Of a stretch of 64,000 nucleotides of DNA, positions 44,190 to 53,965 are shown piece after piece; within the stretch, counting starts at the first letter, position 1, and each line of letters opens with the position of its first letter. Source of the DNA: CBDBEU01 sp965204565 (GTDB taxonomy: Bacteria; Pseudomonadota; Alphaproteobacteria; Rhizobiales; TMED25); the NCBI GenBank assembly GCA_965204565.1, contig CBDBEU010000003.1, positions 186,001 to 250,000 of the forward strand, in the 5' to 3' direction. The notes below the pieces were generated by a model. It made no database searches. It had not been told where the DNA came from and worked only from the letters and a program-made list of their open reading frames with translations. The position numbers and the translations under genes are program-made.

Positions 44190-44984
44190 GGTCTGGCCTC
44201 ATTATAGCCACGAGATGAGGGCTGCGGCGCGCGCGATAGCTGCCATGCAGTTTTTAATGTTGCGCTCGAAGCGGGTTGCGATGCGCCGCCCGTCTTTGAG
44301 GCGGCAGAACATGCATTCGATGATATCTCGCTCCCTGTAGATGGCCTGATCGTAGGGATATCGGATCCTGCGGGTCTTTCGCGGCGGGATGACGGGCCCG
44401 GTCCCGCGCTCTTCAAGCCGTTCGCGCATTTCCCGGCCGTCACGGCCTTTGTCGGCGACAAGTTCGGCGGATGGCGGCATGGCCTCGATGCAGCGCTGTG
44501 CGACCTTGCAATCATGCACGTTTCCGGGCGTCGGGAGCAGGACGCAATTGACAAAAACATGGGGCGGCCCTTGTGGTCGCGGACGGCGTGGAGCCCGGTG
44601 TTGCGTCCGCCTTCGGTGCGGCCGATACCATGGGGCCAGGGGCCCCCTTTTCCACCGCCGGCGCAGCGATGAACCTTGATGCAGGGGCTTGTCGATGAAC
44701 AGCTGGTCAGGCGTATCCTCAGTGTTTGCCGGAGCGCTGAAGATACCTTCCCGTATACCGCCTCGGCCCGGCGACCGCCACGGCGTAGCGCATGGACGAT
44801 ACCGCTCGGCACACGACGATCATCAACGTGCTTCTTGCCGCGCACATCGGTCGTCAGAAGCGGAGCGATCCGAGCCCGCTGAGAATCGGAAAACCAGAAG
44901 AAATCATACATCTCGTTACCTCCTCATCGGAGGCAATGAACCATCCCCGGATCAAATCGGGAAGACGGTTATCTGGGCCAGACC
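44190..44984 (-). mobile_element. IS427-like element of the IS5 family, copy b (decayed)
   Basis: 795 bases with ends GGTCTGGCC and GGCCAGACC, flanked by an exact CTAG target duplication (44186-44189 and 44985-44988). The transposase on the minus strand starts MYDFFWFSDSQRARIAPLLT and contains SCIKVHRCAGGGKGGPWPHG, but internal deletions and shifts split it into two frames; the C-terminal half (GREMRERLEERGTGPVIPPR) is in another frame. It is inactive and sits between ccmC and ccmB. Confidence 0.85.
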
Positions 44985-45053
44985 CTAGTCCTCTTGGGGC
45001 TGCAACTCAATGACACCAATCAAGATGGGGTTCAACAATCCATTTCGCACGGC

Positions 45054-45725
45054 TCATTGCAGGTTGGTCCGGATCGCTGCTGCGGCGGCAAAGGGCCCGA
45101 GCGCAATGGCGGCAAGTGTCAATGCGGCCAGTATCATCATTGGCGGGCCAATCGGTGCCGGGCCGGTGATTGCCGCGGAAACCGCGGAGATGCCGAAAAT
45201 CAGGGTAGGCACGAAAAGTGGCAATACGAGAATGGCGGTGAGCAGCCCGCCTCGGCGCACGCCAAGTGTCAGCGCCGCACCGATGGCGCCAATGAAGTTC
45301 AACCCCGGTGTACCAATCAGCATGGTGGCAAACAGCGGCAGGAAGGCCTGTTCGTCAAGATTGAGCAATATGCCGAGCCCCGGTGCGGCGACGACCAGAA
45401 CTAGGCCGGTTGTCAGCCAATGGGCGAAAGCCTTGGCAACGACCACCAACTCCAGCGGCAGCGGGCCGATGATCATGAGATCGAGTGTGCCATCTTCAAA
45501 GTCGGCGTGAAAAATGCGATCGAGCGTCAACAGCGTCGCCAGCAGGAGCGAGACCCACAACAGCCCCGGCGCAATGCGGGCGTGAAGGTTGAGATCGGGC
45601 CCGATGCCGAGCGGCAACAGAGCGACAATGATGAGAAAGAATGCAACACCCAGACCGGCACCGCCGCCCTGGCCAAACGCCAGCGCCAAATCGCGCCGGA
45701 TGATGGCGGTAAAGGCGCGGATCAT
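45054..45725 (-). CDS. ccmB: Haem exporter subunit CcmB
   Basis: A 223-residue, six-helix membrane subunit of the CcmABC release complex: MIRAFTAIIRRDLALAF, then DFEDGTLDLMIIGPLPLEL and AFAHWLTTGLVLVVAAPGL. The start ATG at 45725 overlaps the ccmA stop (TGATG). The 65 bases after it and then the IS separate it from ccmC; in relatives these genes touch or overlap. Confidence 0.95.
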   Translation of the reverse strand: MIRAFTAIIRRDLALAFGQGGGAGLGVAFFLIIVALLPLGIGPDLNLHARIAPGLLWVSLLLATLLTLDRIFHADFEDGTLDLMIIGPLPLELVVVAKAFAHWLTTGLVLVVAAPGLGILLNLDEQAFLPLFATMLIGTPGLNFIGAIGAALTLGVRRGGLLTAILVLPLFVPTLIFGISAVSAAITGPAPIGPPMMILAALTLAAIALGPFAAAAAIRTNLQ

Positions 45726-46324
45726 CAATTGAGCCCCGTCAGGCCGAGAGTATTGGCCGGTTCCAGATCAATCGGCAGATGGGTGGCGACGACAATCAGA
45801 CCGCCGCTTTGCAGATGGGCCTTGCCGAGTGATATCAGATCTTGTTGTGCGGCACGGTCGAGCGACACGGTCGGTTCATCAAGCAGCCAGATGGGCTTTG
45901 CCGCAGCCGGCAGGCGCGCAAGCGCTAGGCGGCGTCCCTGGCCGGCGGAGAGATTCCCGGCCGGCAGGTCGGCAAGATGGTCGAGACGAAGAGCTGCCAG
46001 CGCGCCGTCTTCCTGCGCGCCGCCCAGATAGGTTCCCCAGAAGCGGATATTCTGTCTTACCGTGAGCGCCGGTTTGACTGCATCGAGATGGCCGACATAG
46101 TGGCATTGAGCACCGATCGGCAATTCGTCATCGCCGCCGTCAAGCCCGATGGTTCCGGAATCCGGCTGGATGAGACCGGCGATCAGACGCAACAGCGTCG
46201 ACTTTCCAGCACCGTTTGGTCCCTCGAGAATGAGGGCGTTGCCCGCTTCAAGCGAAAATGAAAGGCTGGAGAAGACCGCCCGCCCGCCGCGCGAGCAGCT
46301 GAGTGCCTGTGCGCTCAGGTGCAT
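45725..46324 (-). CDS. ccmA: Haem exporter ATPase CcmA
   Basis: A 199-residue ABC ATPase that drives release of holo-CcmE. Walker A is LEGPNGAGKSTLLRLIAGL, signature GNLSAGQGRRLALARL, Walker B IWLLDEPTVSLDRAAQQDL and the His loop VATHLPID. The start at 46324 has GGAG six bases upstream. First gene of ccmAB(IS)CDG, divergent from acnA. Confidence 0.95.
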   Translation of the reverse strand: MHLSAQALSCSRGGRAVFSSLSFSLEAGNALILEGPNGAGKSTLLRLIAGLIQPDSGTIGLDGGDDELPIGAQCHYVGHLDAVKPALTVRQNIRFWGTYLGGAQEDGALAALRLDHLADLPAGNLSAGQGRRLALARLPAAAKPIWLLDEPTVSLDRAAQQDLISLGKAHLQSGGLIVVATHLPIDLEPANTLGLTGLN

Positions 46325-46359
46325 GGTATCTCCATCACAAGCATTGAGCTGCCGATTCA

Positions 46360-47215
46360 ACTAATCGCCGCCACACACTCAGCGAACTTCTCATCAGGTG
46401 AGTGGTCGTTCAACGTCTTTCTTTGCCGCTCATTGAGTTCCCGCGCCACGGCATCGAGTTTGGTCCGGCCGTGCATAGACAGGTCGGTGCCTTTGGGGAA
46501 GTACTGTCGCAGCAGCCGGTTGTTGTTCTCGTTGATGCCGCGCTGCCGGGGGCTGTGGGGATCGCAGAAGTAGACCTCGAGGTCGGTCGCGAGCGTGAGA
46601 TGCTTGGGTCGGCAAGTTCCTTGCCCTGGTCCCGGGTGAGCGACCCGCGCAAGTTCACATAGATGGTCTCATGGGACACGTGTGCATCCTCATCGTCGGG
46701 ATGCCTGCGCTTCAGCCAGCCCGTGATTTGCTGAGGTGACCACTTGTGCTCAAGCTTGCCCGATCGTGTCCGGCAGAGCGATCGCCGACAAGCAAGCTTG
46801 CACAGCCTGGGGCGCAGAGCCCGGTCCCGGGCAGCCTGATCCGACCGCGCAGCGCGATACTCCGCGCGGCCGCCATTGCGCCCCACCTCGCGGCTGATCG
46901 TCCACGGCGCTCGGCGTAGCTGACGCGCGATCGTACGAAAGGACAGTTGCGCCCCAAGCCCTCCGGAGATCTCCTCTCGATCACAATGCGTCAATGCTGG
47001 ACGCGACCTTGTGTGCGCCAGCGGCCGGATAGCACACGTCCGGGACAGCAAGGGAAAGATCGACGATGAGTTGCGATCGAACCCGCAGCCAATCGAACGC
47101 ATCGACTCCCCAGGCTGCCGGCGATCCCAAATCTCTGCCTTCCGGTTATCGGTAAAATAGAGACATCGACAGCAGCCCATCGTGAACACTCCATCTTTCC
47201 ATCAAAGACTGTGAA
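46360..47215 (-). mobile_element. IS30-family remnant with internal deletion
   Basis: On the minus strand an IS30 transposase is recognisable: LSFRTIARQLRRAPWTISRE, WSPQQITGWLKRRHPDDED, HVSHETIYVNLRG; then the sequence jumps to the C-terminal half (DQGKELAD), losing the first catalytic Asp region, and continues in shifted frames toward the end (PKGTDLS-like and LNDHS-like remnants). Exact ends are not visible. It fills the space between ccmA and acnA, which are normally close neighbours, and so may affect both promoters. Confidence 0.75.
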
Positions 47216-47427
47216 GTGTTGAGGCAACCATTTGAAGCCACCCCATAAAGGTGGCATTGGCAGAGCTTCGCTTAAACCATTATAAAGCGCGCAAGACATC
47301 TCACACGCATCTGCGGCGTTGGCGAAAAGCCGACACCTTGGTGTGCCAAACGGCGCCCTGCACTGAAATGGCCGGGCACGGCATGGCACGGGTAGTACGG
47401 GCCGCAGGGACGAAAGGAAACGGATTC

Positions 47428-50118
47428 ATGGCAGCTCCAAATTCACTCGATTCCTTTTCATGTTTCAGTGAACTTGAGTTTGATGGGAACACCTATCACT
47501 ATTTCTCCTTAAAGAAAGCCGAGGCGAACGGGCTTGCTGGTATTTCCAACCTACCGATTTCCCTGAAGGTTCTTCTGGAGAATCTGCTGCGCTATGAGGA
47601 TGGGCGTTCGGTGACGGCCGATCACATCAAGGACATGGCGGCATGGCTTACGTCCCGGTCAAGCCAATCGGAAATCGCCTTTCGACCGGCGCGCGTTCTG
47701 ATGCAGGATCTGACTGGCGTTCCCGCGGTAGTCGATCTGGCAGCGATGCGTGATGCCATGACTACGCTTGGCGGCGAGCCGTCAAAGGTCAATCCGCTGG
47801 TACCGGTCGACTTGGTTATCGACCATTCGGTGATGGTCGACTTCTTCGGCAATGAACGCGCCTTTGGCCAGAATGTGGATCTCGAATATGAGCGCAATCG
47901 CGAGCGCTATGAGTTTTTGCGCTGGGGTCAACGGGCGTTCGACAATTTCCGCGTGGTACCGCCCGACACCGGTATTTGCCATCAGGTCAATCTGGAATTT
48001 CTGGCGCAGACGGTGTGGACCCGTGAAGATGGCGGCGTGACGCTTGCCTATCCCGATACGCTGGTGGGCACCGATAGCCACACCACCATGGTCAACGGAC
48101 TGTCGGTTCTGGGCTGGGGCGTGGGCGGCATCGAGGCTGAGGCGGCGATGCTGGGCCAGCCGATTTCGATGCTGATCCCTGATGTGGTGGGCTTTCGCAT
48201 GTCGGGCCAGCTGCCCGAAGGCATCACCGCGACCGATCTGGTGCTGACAGTCACCCAGATGCTGCGCGCGCGCGGTGTGGTCGGTAAGTTCGTCGAGTTC
48301 TTCGGCCCCGGACTCGATCACCTGTCTCTGGAAGACCAGGCGACAATCGCCAATATGGCGCCCGAATATGGTGCAACCTGCGGCTTTTTCCCGATCGATG
48401 ACGACACCATTGCCTATCTCAAGGCGACCGGACGCACCCCTGAGCGGCTGGCGCTAATTGAGGCATATGCCAAGGAGCAGGGTTTGTGGCGCGGCGCTTC
48501 GGGAGACCCGACCTACACCGATACGCTTGAACTTGATCTTTCTCAGGTGGTGCCGTCGCTGGCCGGACCAAAGCGACCGCAGGACAGGGTCGAGCTTGGC
48601 AGTGTGGCGCCGGAATTTGCCAAGGCGATTTCCGAGATCCGCCCCGAGGCGCCCAAAACCGGCAACCAGGCCGCCGTCGAAGGCGAGGACTACACGCTGG
48701 AGGACGGCGATGTGGTGATTGCCGCAATCACTTCATGCACCAATACGTCAAATCCATCGGTGCTGATCGCGGCGGGGCTGCTGGCGCGCAACGCCGTTGC
48801 CAAGGGCCTGACCAGTAAGCCTTGGGTCAAGACATCATTGGCGCCGGGCAGCCAGGTTGTGACGGATTATCTGGTCAAGGCCGGTCTTCAGGACGATCTC
48901 GACACGCTGGGATTTGATCTCGTCGGTTACGGCTGCACCACCTGTATCGGCAATTCCGGGCCCTTGCCCGAACCGGTCTCCGAAGCAATTCAGGGCGGCG
49001 ATCTGGTCGCCTGCGCGGTGTTGTCGGGCAACCGCAATTTCGAGGGCAGGGTGAATGCTGATGTGCGCGCCAATTATCTCGCCTCACCGCCACTAGTGGT
49101 CGCCTATGCGATTGCCGGATCGCTGAACGTCAATCTCACCACCGATCCGCTTGGAACCGATGGGCAGGGCAACCCGGTTTATCTGAAGGACATCTGGCCC
49201 TCTTCGGCCGAAATCGCGGAACTGATCCGCACTTCGGTCACTGCCGACATGTTCGCCGAGCGCTATGGCGATGTGTTCAAGGGAGACAGGAACTGGCAGG
49301 GGATCAGCACCACAGGGGGCGCCAATTTCGATTGGAGCTATACCTCGACCTATCTTCAGCACCCGCCCTATTTCGAAGGCATCAAGCGCGAACCCGAGCC
49401 GGTGACCGACATCGACAAGGCGCGCGTGCTGGCGCTGTTCCGCGATTCGATCACCACCGACCACATCTCACCGGCCGGATCGATCAAGCTTGATGGGCCG
49501 GCCGGTAACTATCTGGTCGAGCATCAGGTGCGCCCCAAGGACTTCAATTCCTATGGTGCCAGACGCGGCAATCATCAGGTGATGATGCGCGGTACGTTCG
49601 CCAATATCCGTATCCGCAACCAGATGCTGCAGGATGTGGAAGGCGGCATGACGGTGCATCACCCTTCCGGTGACCTTCTGCCGATCTACGATGCGGCGAT
49701 GCGCTACAAGGCGGAAAATGTGCCACTGGTGGTGTTCACTGGCAAGGAATATGGCACTGGATCGTCGCGCGATTGGGCGGCCAAGGGCACGCGGCTCTTG
49801 GGCGCGCGCGCGGTGATTGCCCAGTCATTTGAGCGCATTCACCGCTCCAATCTCGTCGGCATGGGTGTGCTGCCGCTGGTGTTCGAGGAGGGAACGTCCT
49901 GGGACTCGCTCGATCTTGACGGCAGTGAGGAAGTAACGATCCATGGCCTCACCGACATCGTGCCGCGCCAGACGATGGAGGCTGAAATCGCCTTTTCCGA
50001 CGGGCGAGCGATCAATGTGCCGCTGATCTGCCGCATCGATACCGATGATGAACTCGACTATTTCCGCAATGGCGGCATTTTGCACTATGTGTTGCGCAAT
50101 CTGGCGCAGGCTGCCTGA
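47428..50118 (+). CDS. acnA: Aconitate hydratase A
   Basis: An 896-residue aconitase of the AcnA/IRP1 type in the citric acid cycle. The three 4Fe-4S cysteines are in AAITSCTNTSNPSVLIAAGL and VGYGCTTCIGNSGPL. Other active-site motifs are VGTDSHTTMVNGLSVLGWG and GKEYGTGSSRDWAAKGT. The start MAAPNSLDSFSCFSELEF with AAAGGAAA upstream is chosen although the frame is open from 47251. The gene is intact and is followed by a stem-loop and a DUF1223 gene as in relatives. Confidence 0.97.
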   Translation: MAAPNSLDSFSCFSELEFDGNTYHYFSLKKAEANGLAGISNLPISLKVLLENLLRYEDGRSVTADHIKDMAAWLTSRSSQSEIAFRPARVLMQDLTGVPAVVDLAAMRDAMTTLGGEPSKVNPLVPVDLVIDHSVMVDFFGNERAFGQNVDLEYERNRERYEFLRWGQRAFDNFRVVPPDTGICHQVNLEFLAQTVWTREDGGVTLAYPDTLVGTDSHTTMVNGLSVLGWGVGGIEAEAAMLGQPISMLIPDVVGFRMSGQLPEGITATDLVLTVTQMLRARGVVGKFVEFFGPGLDHLSLEDQATIANMAPEYGATCGFFPIDDDTIAYLKATGRTPERLALIEAYAKEQGLWRGASGDPTYTDTLELDLSQVVPSLAGPKRPQDRVELGSVAPEFAKAISEIRPEAPKTGNQAAVEGEDYTLEDGDVVIAAITSCTNTSNPSVLIAAGLLARNAVAKGLTSKPWVKTSLAPGSQVVTDYLVKAGLQDDLDTLGFDLVGYGCTTCIGNSGPLPEPVSEAIQGGDLVACAVLSGNRNFEGRVNADVRANYLASPPLVVAYAIAGSLNVNLTTDPLGTDGQGNPVYLKDIWPSSAEIAELIRTSVTADMFAERYGDVFKGDRNWQGISTTGGANFDWSYTSTYLQHPPYFEGIKREPEPVTDIDKARVLALFRDSITTDHISPAGSIKLDGPAGNYLVEHQVRPKDFNSYGARRGNHQVMMRGTFANIRIRNQMLQDVEGGMTVHHPSGDLLPIYDAAMRYKAENVPLVVFTGKEYGTGSSRDWAAKGTRLLGARAVIAQSFERIHRSNLVGMGVLPLVFEEGTSWDSLDLDGSEEVTIHGLTDIVPRQTMEAEIAFSDGRAINVPLICRIDTDDELDYFRNGGILHYVLRNLAQAA

Positions 50119-50137
50119 GGAAAGACGGCAGAAAGAC

Positions 50138-50184
50138 TGCCTGGCGGGACAACCGGCGCACTTGCTGCATCTTCCCGCCGGGCA
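50138..50184 (+). terminator. Stem-loop after acnA
   Basis: TGCCTGGCGGGA (50138-50149) and TCCCGCCGGGCA (50173-50184) pair as a long stem with one mismatch and a 23-base loop, 20 bases beyond the acnA stop. A run TCTAATTT follows within 10 bases. It is a reasonable transcription terminator for acnA. Confidence 0.55.
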
Positions 50185-50345
50185 CAGATCGGTCTAATTT
50201 GACAGTGACCCGGCGGAGTCGCGGGATGTTGGTCAGTCCTATCAAGGCTGATCACGTTCGCGCGCGTAACCCCTTCGTGACTTCCGTTGATCTGCAACGG
50301 TCCCTATTTTCCGCATGCATTGAATTTAAAGCAGTACGCAGCTAA

Positions 50346-51080
50346 ATGAAGAAATTCGGCATACGCCAAACCGCCCTTGCGCTGGTTGCGGCATTGGCCA
50401 TGGCTGGCCCGGCATTGGCCCAGGGCAAGGTTTTGGTCGAGCTGTTTACCAGCCAAGGCTGTTCGTCCTGCCCGCCAGCGGATGAGTTGATGGGCAAACT
50501 CTCCGGGCGCGACGATATCATCGTGCTATCCCTACCAGTCGATTATTGGGACTTCCTCGGCTGGAAAGACACTCTGGCCGATCCGGCCTATTCCGAGCGA
50601 CAGCGTGACTATGCCCGCAGGCGCGGCGATTCACAGGTCTACACGCCGCAAGTGGTGGTTGGCGGCATCGACCATGCGGTTGGCTCGAACCTCAAACAGA
50701 TCGAACAGAAGATCGCAGCGGCCCGCGCGGCGCTGAAGAAGCGTCACCTGAATATCGCCTTGGCCGAGCAGGGCGACACGATCACCATCAGCATCGACAG
50801 CGATCAGGCAAGCGAATTGGAAGATGCCACTGTGTGGCTGGTGCTCTATCGCGGTGCCATCCCGGTCAAGATCGGTCGCGGCGAGAATACCGGCGCTACC
50901 GTCTTTTACTACAATGTGGTGAAAGAAATGACGCCGATCGGCATGTGGCACGGCGCTCCCGTCCACTTCAAGCTGCCTAAGAGCGAGCTGACACGCGGTG
51001 GCAGCGACGGTTGCGCGGTGCTGGTTCAGGGCAAGGATACCGGCCCCATACTCGCAGCGGCACAGGTGAGCGCCTGGTAG
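50346..51080 (+). CDS. DUF1223 thioredoxin-like protein
   Basis: A 244-residue secreted or periplasmic protein: signal peptide MKKFGIRQTALALVAALAMA with an AxA cleavage site (ALAQ), then a thioredoxin-like fold with the CXXC in VELFTSQGCSSCPPADELMG and VYTPQVVVGG as the cis-Pro region. Members are conserved next to acnA, but the role is unproven; a disulfide role is inferred from the CSSC motif. It ends with TAG. Confidence 0.88.
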   Translation: MKKFGIRQTALALVAALAMAGPALAQGKVLVELFTSQGCSSCPPADELMGKLSGRDDIIVLSLPVDYWDFLGWKDTLADPAYSERQRDYARRRGDSQVYTPQVVVGGIDHAVGSNLKQIEQKIAAARAALKKRHLNIALAEQGDTITISIDSDQASELEDATVWLVLYRGAIPVKIGRGENTGATVFYYNVVKEMTPIGMWHGAPVHFKLPKSELTRGGSDGCAVLVQGKDTGPILAAAQVSAW

Positions 51081-51108
51081 CGCCGCCCGGCTGCAGAGCC
51101 CGCCTTGC

Positions 51109-53022
51109 TCAGACCAGCGTTTTTTCCATCATTGCCTGAAGACGGCCGGTAAAGGCCGCCATATCGCGCGGCTTTTCACCATCGGCGATCAGCGCATGGT
51201 CAAGCAGCATCTTAGCAGCGTCTTGTGCCGGTTCTGACTGCCCGTCGATCACGGATTTGGTCAGGGCGTCAATCAGCTTGTGGCGGGGATTGATTTCCAG
51301 CACTGGCGCTGTTCGCTCACCGCCCTGACGCTCGCCGAGAATGCGCTCCAGCGTGCGGTCAAGACCACCATCGGCGGCGACCAGACAAGCCGCACTTTCG
51401 ACCAGCCGCTCGGAAACGCGCACGTCGCTCACTGCATCGCCGAGCGTCTGTTTAAGAAACGCGATGGTGCTTGCCACATCTGCCGGGCGCGGCGCCTCAC
51501 CGGCCTCGTTTTTGCCCGTCTCATCGTCCTGATCGGTGCGGTCGATCCCGGCCAGGTCGTCCGCGCCCTGCGCCACCGACTTGAAGGGCTTGCTCTCATA
51601 GCCCATCACCGCCTGGGTCCAGAAACTGTCGACCGGATCGGTGAGCAGCATGACCTCTATGCCGCGCGCCCGGAAACCTTCAAGTTGCGGGCTTGCCTGA
51701 AGAGCTGCTGCGTTTTCACCGGTCATGTAGTAGATCGTCGTCTGATTTGGTTTCAGATCGGCGATGTAGTCCTTGAGCGTGCGCGGGCCCTCGCCAGCGG
51801 TCGAGCTGAACCGCAGGAGTTCAAGGAGTTCATCGCGGCGCTCATAGTCCTCATAGAGCCCTTCCTTGATCACCGCGCCGAAAGCCTCCCACAGCGTGGC
51901 GAAATCTTGCGGATTGTCATCAGCTTCTTTTGAAAGCGCGAACAGCACGCGGTTGGTCACCGCCTTCTTGATCGCTGTTGCAACCGGATTGTCCTGCAGC
52001 ATGTCTCGGCTGATGGTGAGCGGCATGTCGGCTGAATCGATAACACCACGTACAAAGCGCAGATAGGCCGGCAGAATTTCGGCCTGTTCGGTGATCAGAA
52101 CCCGCCTGACATAGAGCTTTATGTGTGCGGCACGTGCCGGGTCGAACAGATCGAACGGCCGTGTCGATGGGACAAACAGCAGCACATCATATTCGTGGCG
52201 GCCTTCGGCCTTGTAGTGGATGGTCAGTGCTGGGTCGTCGAAAATGCCCGAAAGTGCGCCGAAGAATTCCTTGTATTGTTCCTCGGTGATGTCGGATCTT
52301 GATCTTGACCACAGGGCGCTTGCCGAATTGGCTCTCACCGCCTCTCCGCGCGTTGCGTCCTTGATCTCGACAATATCTATCGGGAAGGGGACATGGTCGG
52401 AATGGGTTTTGACGATGTGTGTCAGCCGATTGACATCGCAAAACTCGTCCATGCCGTCACGCAGGTTGAGGGTTACTCTGGTTCCTCGATTGAGCGCTGC
52501 TTCAGCCGCGGCCGGCTCGATCGTATATGCTCCGGTGCCATCGGACGCCCAGGTCCAGCTTTCCTCAGTGCCGGCTCGTCTGGAGGTCACTTCAACATGG
52601 CCTGCGACGATGAAGGCTGAATAAAATCCGATACCAAATTGGCCGACCTGCGCGGTGGCGCTATCCGAACCCCCTGCCTCTTCCATGAAGGCGCGGGTAC
52701 CCGATTTGGCGATGGTGCCCAGATTCTCGATCAGATCATCATGGCTCATGCCGATGCCGTTATCGGTGATTTCGACGCTCGTTGTGTCGGCATTGGCGAT
52801 GATCTCGATCTTGAGTTCGGTGTCGCCGCCAAGCAGATCGCCATCGCTGAGCGCCAGATAGCGCAGTTTGTCGCAGGCGTCCGAGGCGTTGGAGATCAAC
52901 TCGCGCAGAAATACCTCACTGTCGGCGTAGACCGAGTGAACCAGGATTTCGAGAAGACGCGCTACTTTGGCGCCGAATTCATGCCGTTCCGAGCTTGCTG
53001 CCGCTTTTTTCTTTGCCACCAT
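51109..53022 (-). CDS. htpG: Chaperone protein HtpG (Hsp90)
   Basis: A 637-residue Hsp90: ATP-binding GHKL motifs SNASDACDKLRYLAL, EITDNGIGMSHDDLIENLG, GQFGIGFYSAFIVAGHVEV and NRGTRVTLNLRDGMDEF, then the middle and dimerisation domains to the normal end. MVAKKKAAASSERHEFGA at 53022 is the better start; the frame is open to 53055. It is convergent with the DUF1223 gene. Confidence 0.95.
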   Translation of the reverse strand: MVAKKKAAASSERHEFGAKVARLLEILVHSVYADSEVFLRELISNASDACDKLRYLALSDGDLLGGDTELKIEIIANADTTSVEITDNGIGMSHDDLIENLGTIAKSGTRAFMEEAGGSDSATAQVGQFGIGFYSAFIVAGHVEVTSRRAGTEESWTWASDGTGAYTIEPAAAEAALNRGTRVTLNLRDGMDEFCDVNRLTHIVKTHSDHVPFPIDIVEIKDATRGEAVRANSASALWSRSRSDITEEQYKEFFGALSGIFDDPALTIHYKAEGRHEYDVLLFVPSTRPFDLFDPARAAHIKLYVRRVLITEQAEILPAYLRFVRGVIDSADMPLTISRDMLQDNPVATAIKKAVTNRVLFALSKEADDNPQDFATLWEAFGAVIKEGLYEDYERRDELLELLRFSSTAGEGPRTLKDYIADLKPNQTTIYYMTGENAAALQASPQLEGFRARGIEVMLLTDPVDSFWTQAVMGYESKPFKSVAQGADDLAGIDRTDQDDETGKNEAGEAPRPADVASTIAFLKQTLGDAVSDVRVSERLVESAACLVAADGGLDRTLERILGERQGGERTAPVLEINPRHKLIDALTKSVIDGQSEPAQDAAKMLLDHALIADGEKPRDMAAFTGRLQAMMEKTLV

Positions 53023-53460
53023 ATTCCAATGTCTGCCAGTGAAAAATTGACCCAAGGGTGGGGTCCAGGATCAGACCCGCTGATTATACAACAAGATATC
53101 GACTGAGAATGGCGTGTAATCAAGATCCCGGTGGGTGGAATCTGGCAAAAGCACAGGTCCACCCACCAAGGGTAGGGACCATGGGCAGGGGACGTAACCT
53201 CGGTAGGCTGGGGGCTGTCAATCCAGGGCCCGGTCCACTTGGTCCCTTGGGTGGAAGGATATTCGACACCGGTAAAACGGCATGGCGTGGGCCAGAATAC
53301 GGCAATCTGATGGAATTAACGCCCCGCTGTCGCGCGCTTGAGAAGCGGTTCGCAAGCACTGCCGGTCAAGAAGTTTGTAGGCAAAATGCGCCAAAAGGGT
53401 TGCAATGCCGACGAGACCGCGGTCTCATTTAAAAAAAAAGCATCACACAGGGAGGCTCAA
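53023..53460. other. Intergenic region between htpG and DUF2794
   Basis: No gene is recognised here. It contains Pro/Gly-rich-looking but non-coding stretches and a run of nine A residues at 53431-53439. The promoter of htpG must lie here, but no clear -35/-10 pair is evident. A 125-codon open frame at 53058-53432 reads low in quality and is not called. Confidence 0.5.
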
Positions 53461-53856
53461 TTGGGCGACACTGACCCCATAGAATTTCAGCTGGCTGCGC
53501 GCAGAGGCCGACAGACTCCGGCGCAGCCAGACCGTCGCCAACGCCCCGAACCACGTTATGTTTCGTTCACCAGGCCAGAACTCAACCAAATTCTGTCTCT
53601 TTACGGACGTGAGGTCGCGGCCGGCGAATGGCGTGACTATGCGATAGACACACTCGCCGACCGGGCGGTGTTTTCCATCTTCCGCCGTTCCAGCGAAGCG
53701 CCGCTCTACAGAATCGAGAAATCACCCAAACTGGCGCGCCGTCAGAGTGCGTTCATGGTGGTGGTGGCGACCGGCCTCATTTTGAAGCGCGGTCATGATC
53801 TGAAGAATGTTCTCAAGGTGATCGATCGCGAACGCAGACTTGTGGCGGTGGGCTAG
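53461..53856 (+). CDS. DUF2794 protein
   Basis: A 131-residue protein with the DUF2794 core: VSFTRPELNQILSLYGREVA, AAGEWRDYAIDTLADRAVFS, APLYRIEKSPKLARRQSAF and TGLILKRGHDLKNVLKVID. The domain is small and widespread in alphaproteobacteria with no known role. TTG at 53461 is the start because GGGAGG lies about 5 bases upstream. It ends with TAG and is followed by a palindromic repeat. Confidence 0.85.
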   Translation: MGDTDPIEFQLAARRGRQTPAQPDRRQRPEPRYVSFTRPELNQILSLYGREVAAGEWRDYAIDTLADRAVFSIFRRSSEAPLYRIEKSPKLARRQSAFMVVVATGLILKRGHDLKNVLKVIDRERRLVAVG

Positions 53857-53857
53857 A

Positions 53858-53900
53858 GCATCATCCGACCGGAGCGAAGCGAGGATCGATCAGATGATGC
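53858..53900. repeat. Palindromic repeat GCATCATC...GATGATGC
   Basis: GCATCATC at 53858-53865 pairs with GATGATGC at 53893-53900 around a 27-base loop. Rhizobial genomes carry many such intergenic palindromes with the AGCATCATCCGACC motif at one end, which this one has. It lies just after the DUF2794 stop and can act as a transcription terminator hairpin. Confidence 0.5.
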
Positions 53901-53915
53901 GGCAAAAACAACAAG

Positions 53916-53965
53916 CTAGGATCGGGACTCATTATATCCACGAAATGGGGGCTGCGGTGGCAATG
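53916..53965 (+). mobile_element. Solo terminal remnant of an IS427-like element
   Basis: CTAG at 53916-53919, then GGATCGGGACTCATTATA and CCACGAAATGGGGGCTGC. This aligns with the left end of copy b (44186 on: CTAGGGTCTGGCCTCATTAT and CCACGAGATGAGGGCTGC). About 45 bases of the terminus remain; the rest of the element is gone and the glycosyltransferase gene starts inside the remnant. Confidence 0.6.

Noticed and set aside
53058..53432. 125-codon + strand frame between htpG and DUF2794
   Set aside because: The sequence is Pro/Gly/Arg-rich with no domain and runs over the htpG promoter; likely non-coding.
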